Shown here one piece after another: positions 50,047 through 57,820 of a stretch of 64,000 bases of DNA. The translations under genes were made by a program, and so were the position numbers. The notes beneath the pieces are model-generated. The model made no database searches and was not told the origin of the DNA. It worked only from the letters and a program-made list of their open reading frames with translations. The DNA is from Tsukamurella sp040611135. Its GTDB lineage: Bacteria; Actinomycetota; Actinomycetes; Mycobacteriales; Mycobacteriaceae. The stretch covers positions 124,001 to 188,000 of the forward strand of contig NZ_JBEXNL010000006.1 in assembly GCF_040611135.1 (NCBI RefSeq), written 5' to 3'. How positions within the stretch are numbered: position 1 is the stretch's first letter; every line of letters starts with the position of its first letter.

Positions 50047-50478
50047 CTAGTGCTTCTCGGGACCCTTGTGGTACTCGAAGACGAGGCCCCAGGCCGCGGC
50101 GATGACGAGCGCGCCACCGAAGATCCACAGCCAGTACAGCTGCAGCGCGACGGAGATGCCGACGACGGCGACCGAGGCCGACAGCAGGATCGGCCACCAG
50201 GAGTGGGGGCTGAAGAAGCCGAGCTCGCCGGCACCGTCGGACACCTCGGCGTCCTCGTAGTCCTCCGGGCGGGTGTCGACGCGGTTGGACACGAACCGGA
50301 AGTAGGTACCGATGATCAGCGTCAGGCCGCCGGTGAGGAACATTCCGACCACACCGACCCACTCCACGGCGCCGTAGCCGTAGCCGGGACCCCACAGCGC
50401 GGTGACGACGGTGTACAGGATGCCCGCGAGGAAGAAGAATGCGGTCAGGAACTCGAAGAGCTTCGCTTCGACCTTCAT
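50047..50478 (-). CDS. ctaF: Cytochrome c oxidase subunit IV (CtaF)
   Basis: The 143-residue actinobacterial subunit (Rv2199c type) has four membrane helices at about 8-28, 37-57, 93-110 and 112-130, and a hydrophilic loop with RVDTRPEDYEDAEVSDGAGE. It completes the aa3 oxidase. It lies 4 bp after ctaC in the leftward ctaC-ctaF operon. Confidence 0.94.
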   Translation of the reverse strand: MKVEAKLFEFLTAFFFLAGILYTVVTALWGPGYGYGAVEWVGVVGMFLTGGLTLIIGTYFRFVSNRVDTRPEDYEDAEVSDGAGELGFFSPHSWWPILLSASVAVVGISVALQLYWLWIFGGALVIAAAWGLVFEYHKGPEKH

Positions 50479-50482
50479 TGGG

Positions 50483-51604
50483 TTACTTCACCCCTTCGGT
50501 GACGGGCTTGGTGCTCTCGCCCGACGCGGTGCGGCCGGTGCGGCGGGTGTCGAACGGGAAGGTGCTGGTCGACGTACCCGACTCACGAACGCCGGCCGAA
50601 GTGGTCAACGATCCGAGCGCGGCGGCGTTGTCCTGGCCCGCCTGGCGCGCCTGGATGTACTTCTTGAAGTTCTCGGGCGTGACGGCGCGGATCTCGAAGT
50701 TCATCATCGAGTGGTAGTCACCGCACATCTCGGCGCAGCGGCCGACGAAGGAGCCCTCGCGGTCGATGCTCGAGATCTGGAACTTGTTCTGCGTGTGGTT
50801 CTGCACGGGGTTCGGCATCACGTCGCGCTTGAAGGCGAACTGCGGCACGTAGAACGAGTGGACCACGTCTGCCGAGGCCAGATCGAACTGGATGCGCGTG
50901 TTGATCGGGAGGACCAGCACGGGGATCTCGGCGGTGGAGCCCTGCACCTCGACGCTGCTGAACTTCAGGTAGTCGCGGATGTCCTGGAACCGGCCGTGGT
51001 TCGGGCCGCGCTCGTCCTGCTTCTCGACGTGCCCGTGCTCCTTCATCTTCGCGGCCTCTTCGTTGAGCTTCGCGATGTCGGGCTGCTGGCCGTACGGGTT
51101 CGGCCGCTCGAGCTTGACGGTGTTGCCGTCGAGCGTGACCTCGCGGTACGCGAACCGCCAGTTCCACTGGAACGCGGTCACGTCCACGGTGACGCCCGGG
51201 TTGTCCTCGAGCTTCTCGACCTTGGTCTGCACGACCACGGTGAAGTAGAAGAGGACGGCGATGATGAGGAACGGGATCGCGGTGAGCGTGAGCTCCAGCG
51301 GCACGTTGTACGCCGTCTGCCGAGGGAAGTCCTCCGAACCGGCCTTCTTGCGATGGAAGGTGATGGTCCAGAAGGTGGCAGCCCACACCAGGACGCCGAG
51401 GATGAGCGCGGCCACCACGGACCAGCTCCAGAGCTCTGTCATGTCGCGGGCCTCGGGGGTCACACCCTCGGGCCAACCGAAACGCATCACCTCGTCGGCC
51501 GAGCAGCCCGCCAGAGCGAACATGCCGACCACGAGCCCGGCGGCCAGAACCAGGCGCTTACGCCAGGACGCGGCCCCACCGTGGGCGTTACTTCCGGGTG
51601 CCAA
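50483..51604 (-). CDS. ctaC: Cytochrome c oxidase subunit II
   Basis: The 373-residue lipoprotein has a lipobox ending at Cys34 (FALAGC), two membrane helices near 60-80 and 105-125, and a cupredoxin domain with the CuA ligands CAEMCGDYHSMM. It accepts electrons from QcrC. The TTG at 51604 is chosen because AGGAAGG precedes it by about 8 bases; a GTG at 51628 lacks a ribosome binding site. A charged insert in the cupredoxin domain (ERGPNHGRFQDIRDYLK) is typical of actinobacterial CtaC. Confidence 0.94.
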   Translation of the reverse strand: MAPGSNAHGGAASWRKRLVLAAGLVVGMFALAGCSADEVMRFGWPEGVTPEARDMTELWSWSVVAALILGVLVWAATFWTITFHRKKAGSEDFPRQTAYNVPLELTLTAIPFLIIAVLFYFTVVVQTKVEKLEDNPGVTVDVTAFQWNWRFAYREVTLDGNTVKLERPNPYGQQPDIAKLNEEAAKMKEHGHVEKQDERGPNHGRFQDIRDYLKFSSVEVQGSTAEIPVLVLPINTRIQFDLASADVVHSFYVPQFAFKRDVMPNPVQNHTQNKFQISSIDREGSFVGRCAEMCGDYHSMMNFEIRAVTPENFKKYIQARQAGQDNAAALGSLTTSAGVRESGTSTSTFPFDTRRTGRTASGESTKPVTEGVK

Positions 51605-51706
51605 TGTCGCGCCTTCCTGCTGAAACACGGTCAGTGCTGCGGGGCCCGTTCCGACGGTCGAGACTCCCTCGGGAACTCAGCGCCGGGGCTGCACGTTCCC
51701 CTTGTA

Positions 51707-51719
51707 CTACGCAGCGTAG
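51707..51719. promoter_or_regulatory. CTACGC-A-GCGTAG palindrome between ctaC and asnB
   Basis: Perfect 6-bp arms around a single base, about 100 bp from both start codons in the divergent region. A possible regulator site for either gene. Confidence 0.4.
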
Positions 51720-51821
51720 ACCAACAGGGGCCGGTCCACGTTGCGGGGTCGGCAAATGGCGCGTCGTTTCCGCCGTCTCCTGCGTTGGCCTGCGCCGTTC
51801 CGGTACCCGAGGCCGTTCCGG

Positions 51822-51827
51822 CATACT
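51822..51827 (+). promoter_or_regulatory. -10 box of asnB
   Basis: CATACT, the same hexamer as at ctaE, 8 bases before the asnB GTG, with no ribosome binding site. Confidence 0.45.
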
Positions 51828-51835
51828 GGTTGACC

Positions 51836-53800
51836 GTGTGTGGCCTCCTGGGATTCCTGTCCGCCGATCAGAGCGCGGGCGATGTCGTCGACGCGGTGAC
51901 CGCGGCCGGCCGGTGCATGCGGCACCGCGGTCCGGACGAGTCGGGCCGGTCCTGGCACGACGACGACCTCGCGCTCACCTTCAACCGCCTGTCCTTCATC
52001 GACATCGACCATGCGCACCAGCCGCTGCGCTGGGGCCCGCCGGAGAACCCGGAGCGGTACGCGCTCACCTTCAACGGCGAGATCTACAACTACCTCGAGC
52101 TGCGCACGCGCCTCGCCGAGGAGTTCGGCGTCGCGTTCCGGACCGAGGGCGACGGTGAGCCGATCGTCGCGGGATTCCATCACTGGGGCATCGAGGGCGT
52201 GCTCGCGCAGCTGCGCGGCATGTTCGCCTTCGCGCTGTGGGACACGGAGCGCCGCGAGCTGACCCTGGCGCGCGACCCGTTCGGCATCAAGCCCCTGTAC
52301 GTCGGGACCGGAAGCAAGGGCACCGTCTTCTCCTCGGAGAAGAAGTCCGTCCTGGCCCTCGCCGACGAGGCCGGACTGCGGCCCGGCCTGGATCCACGCG
52401 CGGTGCAGCACTACACCGTCCTGCAGTACGTCCCCGAACCCGAGTCGCTGCACCTGGGGATCCGGCGACTCGAGTCTGGGTGCTACGCCACCGTCTCCCC
52501 CGGCGGCGAGGTGACCGGCAAGCGCTACTTCGAGCCGCGCTTCCCCGTCAAGCCCGTGACGGGTGGGCTGGAGTCGGCCGAGGCGAAGGCGATCTACCGC
52601 GACATCGCGGACGCCCTGCGGGACTCGGTGAAGATGCACATGCGAGCGGACGTGACCGTCGGCTCGTTCCTGTCCGGCGGCATCGACTCGACCGCGGTCG
52701 CCGCACTCGCGATCCAGCACAACCCCGACCTGATCACCATCACCACCGGCTTCCAGCGCGAGGGTTACAGCGAGGTCGACGTCGCGGCCGAGTCCGCCGA
52801 GGCGATCGGCGCGCGGCACGTCATCAAGACCGTGTCGCCCGAGGAGTTCCGCGACGCGATCCCGGCCATCGTCTGGTACCTCGACGATCCGGTGGCCGAC
52901 CCGTCGCTCGTGCCCCTCTACTACCTGGCGAAGGAGGCCCGCAAGCACGTCAAGGTCGTGCTGTCGGGCGAGGGCGCCGACGAGCTGTTCGGCGGCTACA
53001 CCATCTACAAGGAGCCGCTCTCGCTCGCGCCCTTCGACCGGCTGCCCGCCTGGGCGCGACGGACCGCGGGGCGGATCGGCGACCGCATGCCCGAGGGCAG
53101 GCGCGGCAAGTCCCTCCTGCAGCGCGGCTCGCTGCCGCTGGAGGAGCGCTACTACGGCAACGCCCGCTCGTTCAACGACGCGCAGTTGCGGGCGGTACTG
53201 CCCGGCTTCCGCGAGGACTGGACGCACACCGATGTCACGGCGCCGATCTACGCCACGACGCAGGGCTGGGGCCCCGTCGAGCGGATGCAGCACCTGGACC
53301 AGTTCACCTGGCTCCGCGGCGACATCCTGGTCAAGGCCGACAAGATGACGATGGCCAACTCGCTCGAGCTGCGCGTGCCCTTCCTCGACAAGGAGGTCTT
53401 CCGCGTCGCGGAGACGCTGCCCGCCGACCTCAAGCTGGCCGGCGGCACCTCCAAGTACGCGCTGCGCCGCGCACTGGAGGAGATCATCCCGCCGCACGTA
53501 CTGCATCGGAAGAAGCTGGGCTTCCCCGTGCCGCTGCGGCACTGGCTCGCCGGCCCGGAACTCTACGACTGGGCCCGCGAGACGATCGAGCAGTCCCAGA
53601 CCGACGAGTGGGTCGATCGCCGCGCGGTGCTCGCCATGCTCGACGAGCACAAGGCCAAGGCGCCCGAGGGCTGGCCGGGTGGCACCGACCATTCCCGACG
53701 GATCTGGACCGTCCTGGTGTTCATGGTCTGGCACGGCATCTTCGTCGAGGACCGTATCCATCCCGTCATCGAGGAGCCGGTCTACCCGGTGCGCCTGTAG
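51836..53800 (+). CDS. asnB: Glutamine-hydrolysing asparagine synthase AsnB
   Basis: The 654-residue enzyme starts MCGLLGFLS, with Cys2 as the N-terminal glutaminase nucleophile, so the GTG at 51836 must be the start. N-terminal class II glutaminase domain (RHRGPDESG near 26, FNGEIYNYLEL near 75), then the synthetase domain with the PPi loop SFLSGGIDST near 278 and GEGADELFGGY near 380. Length and position match Rv2201. It supplies Asn and, in mycobacteria, affects amidation of peptidoglycan precursors in one proposal. Probably leaderless. Confidence 0.96.
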   Translation: MCGLLGFLSADQSAGDVVDAVTAAGRCMRHRGPDESGRSWHDDDLALTFNRLSFIDIDHAHQPLRWGPPENPERYALTFNGEIYNYLELRTRLAEEFGVAFRTEGDGEPIVAGFHHWGIEGVLAQLRGMFAFALWDTERRELTLARDPFGIKPLYVGTGSKGTVFSSEKKSVLALADEAGLRPGLDPRAVQHYTVLQYVPEPESLHLGIRRLESGCYATVSPGGEVTGKRYFEPRFPVKPVTGGLESAEAKAIYRDIADALRDSVKMHMRADVTVGSFLSGGIDSTAVAALAIQHNPDLITITTGFQREGYSEVDVAAESAEAIGARHVIKTVSPEEFRDAIPAIVWYLDDPVADPSLVPLYYLAKEARKHVKVVLSGEGADELFGGYTIYKEPLSLAPFDRLPAWARRTAGRIGDRMPEGRRGKSLLQRGSLPLEERYYGNARSFNDAQLRAVLPGFREDWTHTDVTAPIYATTQGWGPVERMQHLDQFTWLRGDILVKADKMTMANSLELRVPFLDKEVFRVAETLPADLKLAGGTSKYALRRALEEIIPPHVLHRKKLGFPVPLRHWLAGPELYDWARETIEQSQTDEWVDRRAVLAMLDEHKAKAPEGWPGGTDHSRRIWTVLVFMVWHGIFVEDRIHPVIEEPVYPVRL

Positions 53801-53833
53801 GGCCGGGTGGCCTCTTCCGGCGCTCCCGTTGCG

Positions 53834-54514
53834 TTATTCATGCCCGACGGTGAGCGGCACACCGTCGGACTCCCAGAGTCCGGGGAGCCTGCGTGACCCG
53901 GCGAGCGCGTCGGAGAGGCGGCGCGGTTCGTCGACGGTGAGGTGAATCGTCTGCGGCGCCGGGCGAACTCGCCCGTTCACCACGACCTCAGCGTCCGGGG
54001 TCAGCGCGAGCCGGAAGTTCGCCTCGCGAGAGGCCATCGTGGCGTTCCCGTCCCCGTCGACCTTCCAGCCCGAGTTGTCGAAGTCCCTGAACCGCCCCGG
54101 ACTCGCCTCCTCGATCGCGGCGACCGGGACGACCACCTCCGCCCCGAGCCCCGATCGCAGGCGGAGCACGGCACCGTCGAGCGAGTGCGGGCGGGTGACC
54201 ATGCCTGCGTACACCGCAACGATCATGTAGACGGCGTACACGTGCAGCCCCAGCGCGATCCACACCCACGGCGAGGGTCCGAGGATCACGCGCAACAGCA
54301 CGTCGACCACGGCGCCCTCGAGCACCGTCATGGCGACGACGACCCACAGGATGATCACGACGTCGCGGTGGTGGGAAAACGACTGTCCGGCCGGTCGCCG
54401 TCGGCGGATCAAGGTCAACACCGCTGCCGCGCCACGAGGTTCGGCGAGCAAGAGGGTCACGACCTTCGCGGGCAGCATCCTGCCGAGCGCGGCCTCGGTG
54501 CGCCGGAGGCTCAT
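53834..54514 (-). CDS. Membrane protein of unknown function
   Basis: The 226-residue protein has two membrane helices (about 55-75 and 85-110: VVIILWVVVAMTVLEGAVVDVLLRVIL, VWIALGLHVYAVYMIVAVYAG), a basic N-terminus and a beta-rich soluble C-terminal half with NGRVRPAPQTIHLTVDEPRRL. I do not recognise a family. It overlaps the MerR gene by 4 bp (ATGA) and must be its operon partner, so it is a likely target of that regulator's signal. Confidence 0.75.
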   Translation of the reverse strand: MSLRRTEAALGRMLPAKVVTLLLAEPRGAAAVLTLIRRRRPAGQSFSHHRDVVIILWVVVAMTVLEGAVVDVLLRVILGPSPWVWIALGLHVYAVYMIVAVYAGMVTRPHSLDGAVLRLRSGLGAEVVVPVAAIEEASPGRFRDFDNSGWKVDGDGNATMASREANFRLALTPDAEVVVNGRVRPAPQTIHLTVDEPRRLSDALAGSRRLPGLWESDGVPLTVGHE

Positions 54515-55263
54515 GACCCCGCCCTCATCCCCTGCATCATGAGCTCGATGCAGCGCCGCTGCGCCGCGGACATCCAGTCCGCGGAGTCGAACCACGCGGT
54601 CACGTCGTCAGGTGCGATGCGCAGAGCGCCCGGAGCCGCCCCAGGAGGCGGGGTCAGCATGCCCGCCACTGCGACGAGGCCGTCGGCGAGGGCACGCACC
54701 TCGGGTGCCTCCGGGTCGGCCGACTGCAGTGCGTCGAAGGCGGTCGCGATGTCCCCGGACGCCGACACCATCGCTGGATCGCTGAGGGCCGCCTCGTACA
54801 GCTCGACGGCGCCGGGCACCACGCTGGTGAGCACCTCCATCACCGCCAACTCCATCCGGCCCGCGGCACCGTCGGGCCCGTACACCTCAACGATCCGCCC
54901 GGCGATCGCGCCGACCCGTTCGGATACCGGCGACCCGGCCGCGGTCACCCTCAGGTCCGCCAGGCGACGCCGGCGATCCCGGATCGCGTCCTCCTGTCGC
55001 GCGAGGTCCGCGTCGAGCTCGGCGAGCACCTCGTCGAGCTCGCGGTGGTGCCCGTCGTCGTCCAGCACGTCCGCGATCTCGTCGAGCGACATGCCGGTCT
55101 CGGCCAGACGCCGGATACGCAGCACGAGGACCACGTCATCGAGGGTGTACGAGCGGTAGCCGTTGGACTCTCGCGCGGGCTCCGCGACGATCCCGATCCG
55201 GTGGTAGTGCCGGATCGCGCGGGTCGATACGCCCGCGATGCGGGCGACGTCGCCGATTCTCAT
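54511..55263 (-). CDS. MerR family transcriptional regulator
   Basis: The 250-residue protein has a MerR winged helix-turn-helix (MRIGDVARIAGVSTRAIRHYHRIG), a dimerisation coiled coil (about 75-115) and a C-terminal ligand domain of about 130 residues of TipAS-unlike sequence. Conserved metal-binding cysteines are absent, so a small organic ligand is more likely than a metal. ATG with GGAGGT 5 bases upstream. The promoter has a 19-bp spacer with a palindrome, the usual MerR-type arrangement. Confidence 0.92.
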   Translation of the reverse strand: MRIGDVARIAGVSTRAIRHYHRIGIVAEPARESNGYRSYTLDDVVLVLRIRRLAETGMSLDEIADVLDDDGHHRELDEVLAELDADLARQEDAIRDRRRRLADLRVTAAGSPVSERVGAIAGRIVEVYGPDGAAGRMELAVMEVLTSVVPGAVELYEAALSDPAMVSASGDIATAFDALQSADPEAPEVRALADGLVAVAGMLTPPPGAAPGALRIAPDDVTAWFDSADWMSAAQRRCIELMMQGMRAGS

Positions 55264-55290
55264 GGGACCTCCATCTGGGGTGATGGAAGC

Positions 55291-55322
55291 AGTACACACC
55301 TTGACGCTGCGACAAGGTCAAG
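55291..55322 (-). promoter_or_regulatory. MerR-type promoter with 19-bp spacer and CTTGAC/GTCAAG operator
   Basis: Read leftward: -35 TTGACC (55321-55316), a spacer of 19 bp, -10 TGTACT (55296-55291). The palindrome CTTGAC-N11-GTCAAG (55300-55322) lies across the -35 and spacer. An over-long spacer twisted by bound regulator is the hallmark of MerR promoters. Confidence 0.75.
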
Positions 55323-55490
55323 CTCTTGCGGCCGCCGCGCAGGCCGCATTCCCGCACTCGCGCGGACGCGGGACGACAACGCGCCCGCGATCCACGGATC
55401 CCCACGGGCCGCGCCGCGGATCCAGGCTGGTATGCACGCGGCGCATGATCATCGACTCGAAAATAGCCTTTGACCAGCACCTATCAGAAC

Positions 55491-55520
55491 CATGCGCGGC
55501 ACGCATGGCTCGCGCGAACG
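55491..55520 (+). repeat. Dispersed 30-bp element, copy 1
   Basis: This copy matches 62952-62981 at 24 of 30 positions and contains ATGCG-CGGCA-CGCAT inverted arms. Both copies are intergenic. Confidence 0.55.
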
Positions 55521-55554
55521 CACCCACCGCCCCGCGGCGTCCCGCCGCCTCGGC

Positions 55555-56211
55555 TCAGCGCAGCAGCGTGATCCACATTGCGGCGTAATGGCAGGCCGCG
55601 GCGATCACGGTGGCGGCGTGGAAGAACTCGTGGTGCCCGAAGACGCCCGGCCACGGATTCGGCCAGCGGGTCGCGTAGAGCACCGCTCCCCCGCTGTACA
55701 GAACGCCGCCGATCACAAGCAGGATCGCGGCGGTCCATCCGGCGCCGCGCACGAGATCGCCCGCGACCGCGATCACCACCCAGCCGAGAGCGATGTAGAG
55801 CGGCACGCCGACCCAGCGCGGCGCGTGCGGCCACAGCAGCTTCAGCGCGACACCGGCCGCGGCCCCGCCCCACACCACCGCCAGCACCCACCTGGCCACG
55901 GACGACGGCAGCGCCAGCACGGCGATCGGCGTGTAACTGCCGGCGATGAACACGAAGATCATGCAGTGATCGGCGCGCTTCATCCAGATCCGCTGCGCCT
56001 CGGTCCACTTGCCGCGGTGGTACGCGGCGCTGACCCCGAACACCCCGAACACGGTGACGGCGTACACCAGCAGGGCGAACCCGGCGGCCGCCGACTGGAG
56101 GAACCCCGCCACCACGAGCGGGACACCGAACAGCACGGCGCCGAACGCCCCGAACTGGTGGATCACCCCACGCAGCCGTGGCTTGACCTCAGGGACTCCG
56201 GCGATCGTCAT
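55555..56211 (-). CDS. trhA: Hemolysin III / TrhA-type membrane protein
   Basis: The 218-residue polytopic membrane protein has about seven helices and the conserved residues of the PAQR/hemolysin III family: RGVIHQFGAFGA near 14, SAAYHRGKW near 61, MKRADHCMIFVFIAGSYTP near 76-94, and a late GHHEFFHAATVIAAACHY near 195 with three His, forming a metal site. Family members affect membrane fluidity or act as hydrolases; the role here is unknown. The ATG is 7 bases after TATCGT inside a palindrome, so it is probably leaderless and repressible. Confidence 0.9.
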   Translation of the reverse strand: MTIAGVPEVKPRLRGVIHQFGAFGAVLFGVPLVVAGFLQSAAAGFALLVYAVTVFGVFGVSAAYHRGKWTEAQRIWMKRADHCMIFVFIAGSYTPIAVLALPSSVARWVLAVVWGGAAAGVALKLLWPHAPRWVGVPLYIALGWVVIAVAGDLVRGAGWTAAILLVIGGVLYSGGAVLYATRWPNPWPGVFGHHEFFHAATVIAAACHYAAMWITLLR

Positions 56212-56213
56212 GC

Positions 56214-56233
56214 AACCTACGATACCGTAGGTT
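56214..56233. promoter_or_regulatory. Operator covering the trhA -10 box
   Basis: AACCTACG-N4-CGTAGGTT, perfect 8-bp arms. The leftward -10 TATCGT (56224-56219) lies at its centre, 7 bases before the ATG. A second inverted repeat GTTAC-N6-GTAAC follows at 56231-56246. Confidence 0.7.
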
Positions 56234-56258
56234 ACTCATCGGTAACAGGGATTGTGAG

Positions 56259-57248
56259 CTACAGCGCTCCGAGGATCTCCGCGGCCACCTCGGCGCCGTA
56301 GGCCTCGGCCAGTCGCTCGCGGGCATCGTCGGCGTCGTAGTCCCAGGCCTGCGGCCCCACGGTCTCGAGCACCTTCACCGCGACGTACGAGCCGAGCTGG
56401 CCCGCGCGCTCGTACGACAGGCCCGCGTCCAGGCCCACGAGGAAGCCGGCACGGAAGGCGTCGCCGACACCCGTGGGGTCGACCCGGCCGCGGTCCGGCA
56501 CCACGTCGACATGGATCCGCTGCGCGACGGCGCCGTCGGCACCGTTCACCACGATCTCGGCCCCCTTCTCGGCGAGCGTCGTCACCCGGACCTCGACCAT
56601 CTCGGTGAGCCGCTCGGCGCTGACGCCGGTCTTCTGCTGCAGCAGCCCCCACTCGTACTCGTTGGTGAAGAGGAACTTCGCACCTTCGACGAGCGCTCGC
56701 GCCTCCTCACCGTTCAGCCGCGCGAGCTGCTGCGACGGGTCCGCCGCGAACGGGATCCCCGCCTCGCGGCACTGCGCACTGTGCAGCGCCATCGCCGCGG
56801 GATCGTTCGCGCCGATCACCACGAGGTCCAGGGCTCCGACGGTGCCGACCACGTCCGCGATCGCGATCTCCCGCGACTCGGCCATCGCGCCCGAGTAGAA
56901 CGAGGCGATCTGCGCCATCTCGGCGTCCGTCGTGCACTGGAAGCGGGCGGTGTGGGCGGTGTCCGAGACCCGGACGGCGCGGGTATCGACGCCCGAGTCC
57001 TCGAGCCAGGCCCGGTAGCCCTCGTCGAAGTCCTTGCCGACGGCGCCGATCAGCACCGGCCGGCGGCCGAGCCGCGCCATGCCGAAGCTGATGTTCGCGC
57101 CGACACCGCCGCGCTGCAGAACCAGCTCCTCCACCAGGAAGCTCAGCGACACGTGCGCGAGGTGCTCGGCGAGCAGCTGCTCGGAGAACTTCCCCTCGAA
57201 GCGCATCAGATGATCGGTGGCGATGGAGCCGGACACGGCGATCGACAC
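56259..57248 (-). CDS. adoK: PfkB-family adenosine kinase
   Basis: The 329-residue kinase matches Rv2202c (AdoK), which phosphorylates adenosine. It has the N-terminal PfkB signature region GGVGANISFGMARLG near 47 and the C-terminal signature DPTGVGDAFRAGF with catalytic Asp near 258. The GTG at 57248 is preceded by GGGAGGG at good spacing. That ribosome binding site lies in the 3' arm of a long hairpin (57251-57311). It is 90 bp downstream of the erpA-like gene on the same strand. Confidence 0.88.
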   Translation of the reverse strand: MSIAVSGSIATDHLMRFEGKFSEQLLAEHLAHVSLSFLVEELVLQRGGVGANISFGMARLGRRPVLIGAVGKDFDEGYRAWLEDSGVDTRAVRVSDTAHTARFQCTTDAEMAQIASFYSGAMAESREIAIADVVGTVGALDLVVIGANDPAAMALHSAQCREAGIPFAADPSQQLARLNGEEARALVEGAKFLFTNEYEWGLLQQKTGVSAERLTEMVEVRVTTLAEKGAEIVVNGADGAVAQRIHVDVVPDRGRVDPTGVGDAFRAGFLVGLDAGLSYERAGQLGSYVAVKVLETVGPQAWDYDADDARERLAEAYGAEVAAEILGAL

Positions 57249-57250
57249 GG

Positions 57251-57311
57251 CGAAACCCTCCCGTGGTTGGCGACGGATGTATTCCGTGAGCCTAACCGCG
57301 AGAGGGTTTCG
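57251..57311 (-). promoter_or_regulatory. Hairpin sequestering the adoK ribosome binding site
   Basis: Arms 57311-57290 and 57271-57251 pair over about 20 bp with one wobble, one mismatch and one bulge, and an inner ACGGA-ATACA-TCCGT stem caps the loop. The 3' arm ends with GGGAGGGTTTCG, the adoK ribosome binding site. No T-run follows, so it is not a typical terminator. Confidence 0.65.
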
Positions 57312-57338
57312 CACGCCCCGAGGGGCGTCAGTGCTGCG

Positions 57339-57686
57339 TCAGTTGAACGAGTCGCCGCAGGCGCAGGAGCCGGTGGCGTTCGGGTTATCGATGGTGAAAC
57401 CCTGCTTCTCGATCGAGTCGACGAAGTCGATCTTCGCGCCGATCAGGAACGGAACGCTCATCCGATCCACGGACAGCTTCACGCCGCCGAACTCGGACAG
57501 CACGTCACCGTCGAGCGATCGGTCGTCGAAGTACAGCTGGTAGCGCAGGCCGGCACAGCCGCCCGGCTGCACCTCGATGCGCAGCGACAGGTCGTCACGA
57601 CCCTCCTGGTCCAGCAGTGCCTTCGCCTTCGAGGCAGCGGCCTCGGTCAGCACCACACCGGTGGTTTCGCTCTCAGCAGTAGTCAT
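57339..57686 (-). CDS. A-type iron-sulfur carrier (ErpA-like)
   Basis: The 115-residue protein has the HesB/IscA/ErpA fold with the three cluster cysteines: QPGGCAGLRYQLYFDD near 43 and SCACGDSF near 107-111. It delivers [4Fe-4S] or [2Fe-2S] clusters to client enzymes. Position and length match Rv2204c. GAGGAG lies 6 bases before the ATG. It is divergent from the DUF3043 gene and upstream of adoK. Confidence 0.93.
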   Translation of the reverse strand: MTTAESETTGVVLTEAAASKAKALLDQEGRDDLSLRIEVQPGGCAGLRYQLYFDDRSLDGDVLSEFGGVKLSVDRMSVPFLIGAKIDFVDSIEKQGFTIDNPNATGSCACGDSFN

Positions 57687-57807
57687 AGGTTCTCCTCACA
57701 GACGCACGTCGGTGTCTGGTTCAACGGTACTCCCCCGGCCGACATTCCCCGTAGTCCCCACCGCCCGCGTCCCTCCCCCGCATCACCGCCCGCCCGCCCC
57801 GATCGAA

Positions 57808-57813
57808 TAGGCT
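57808..57813 (+). promoter_or_regulatory. -10 box of the DUF3043 gene
   Basis: TAGGCT, 7 bases before the GTG at 57821. Confidence 0.55.
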
Positions 57814-57820
57814 GGACGAC

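Noticed and set aside
50402..51835. N-terminal extension of asnB
   Set aside because: The open frame runs upstream antisense to ctaC, but the catalytic cysteine must be residue 2, fixing the start at 51836.
57251..57311. Terminator between the erpA-like gene and adoK
   Set aside because: The stem is strong, but the following bases are GC-rich with no T-run and it contains the adoK ribosome binding site.
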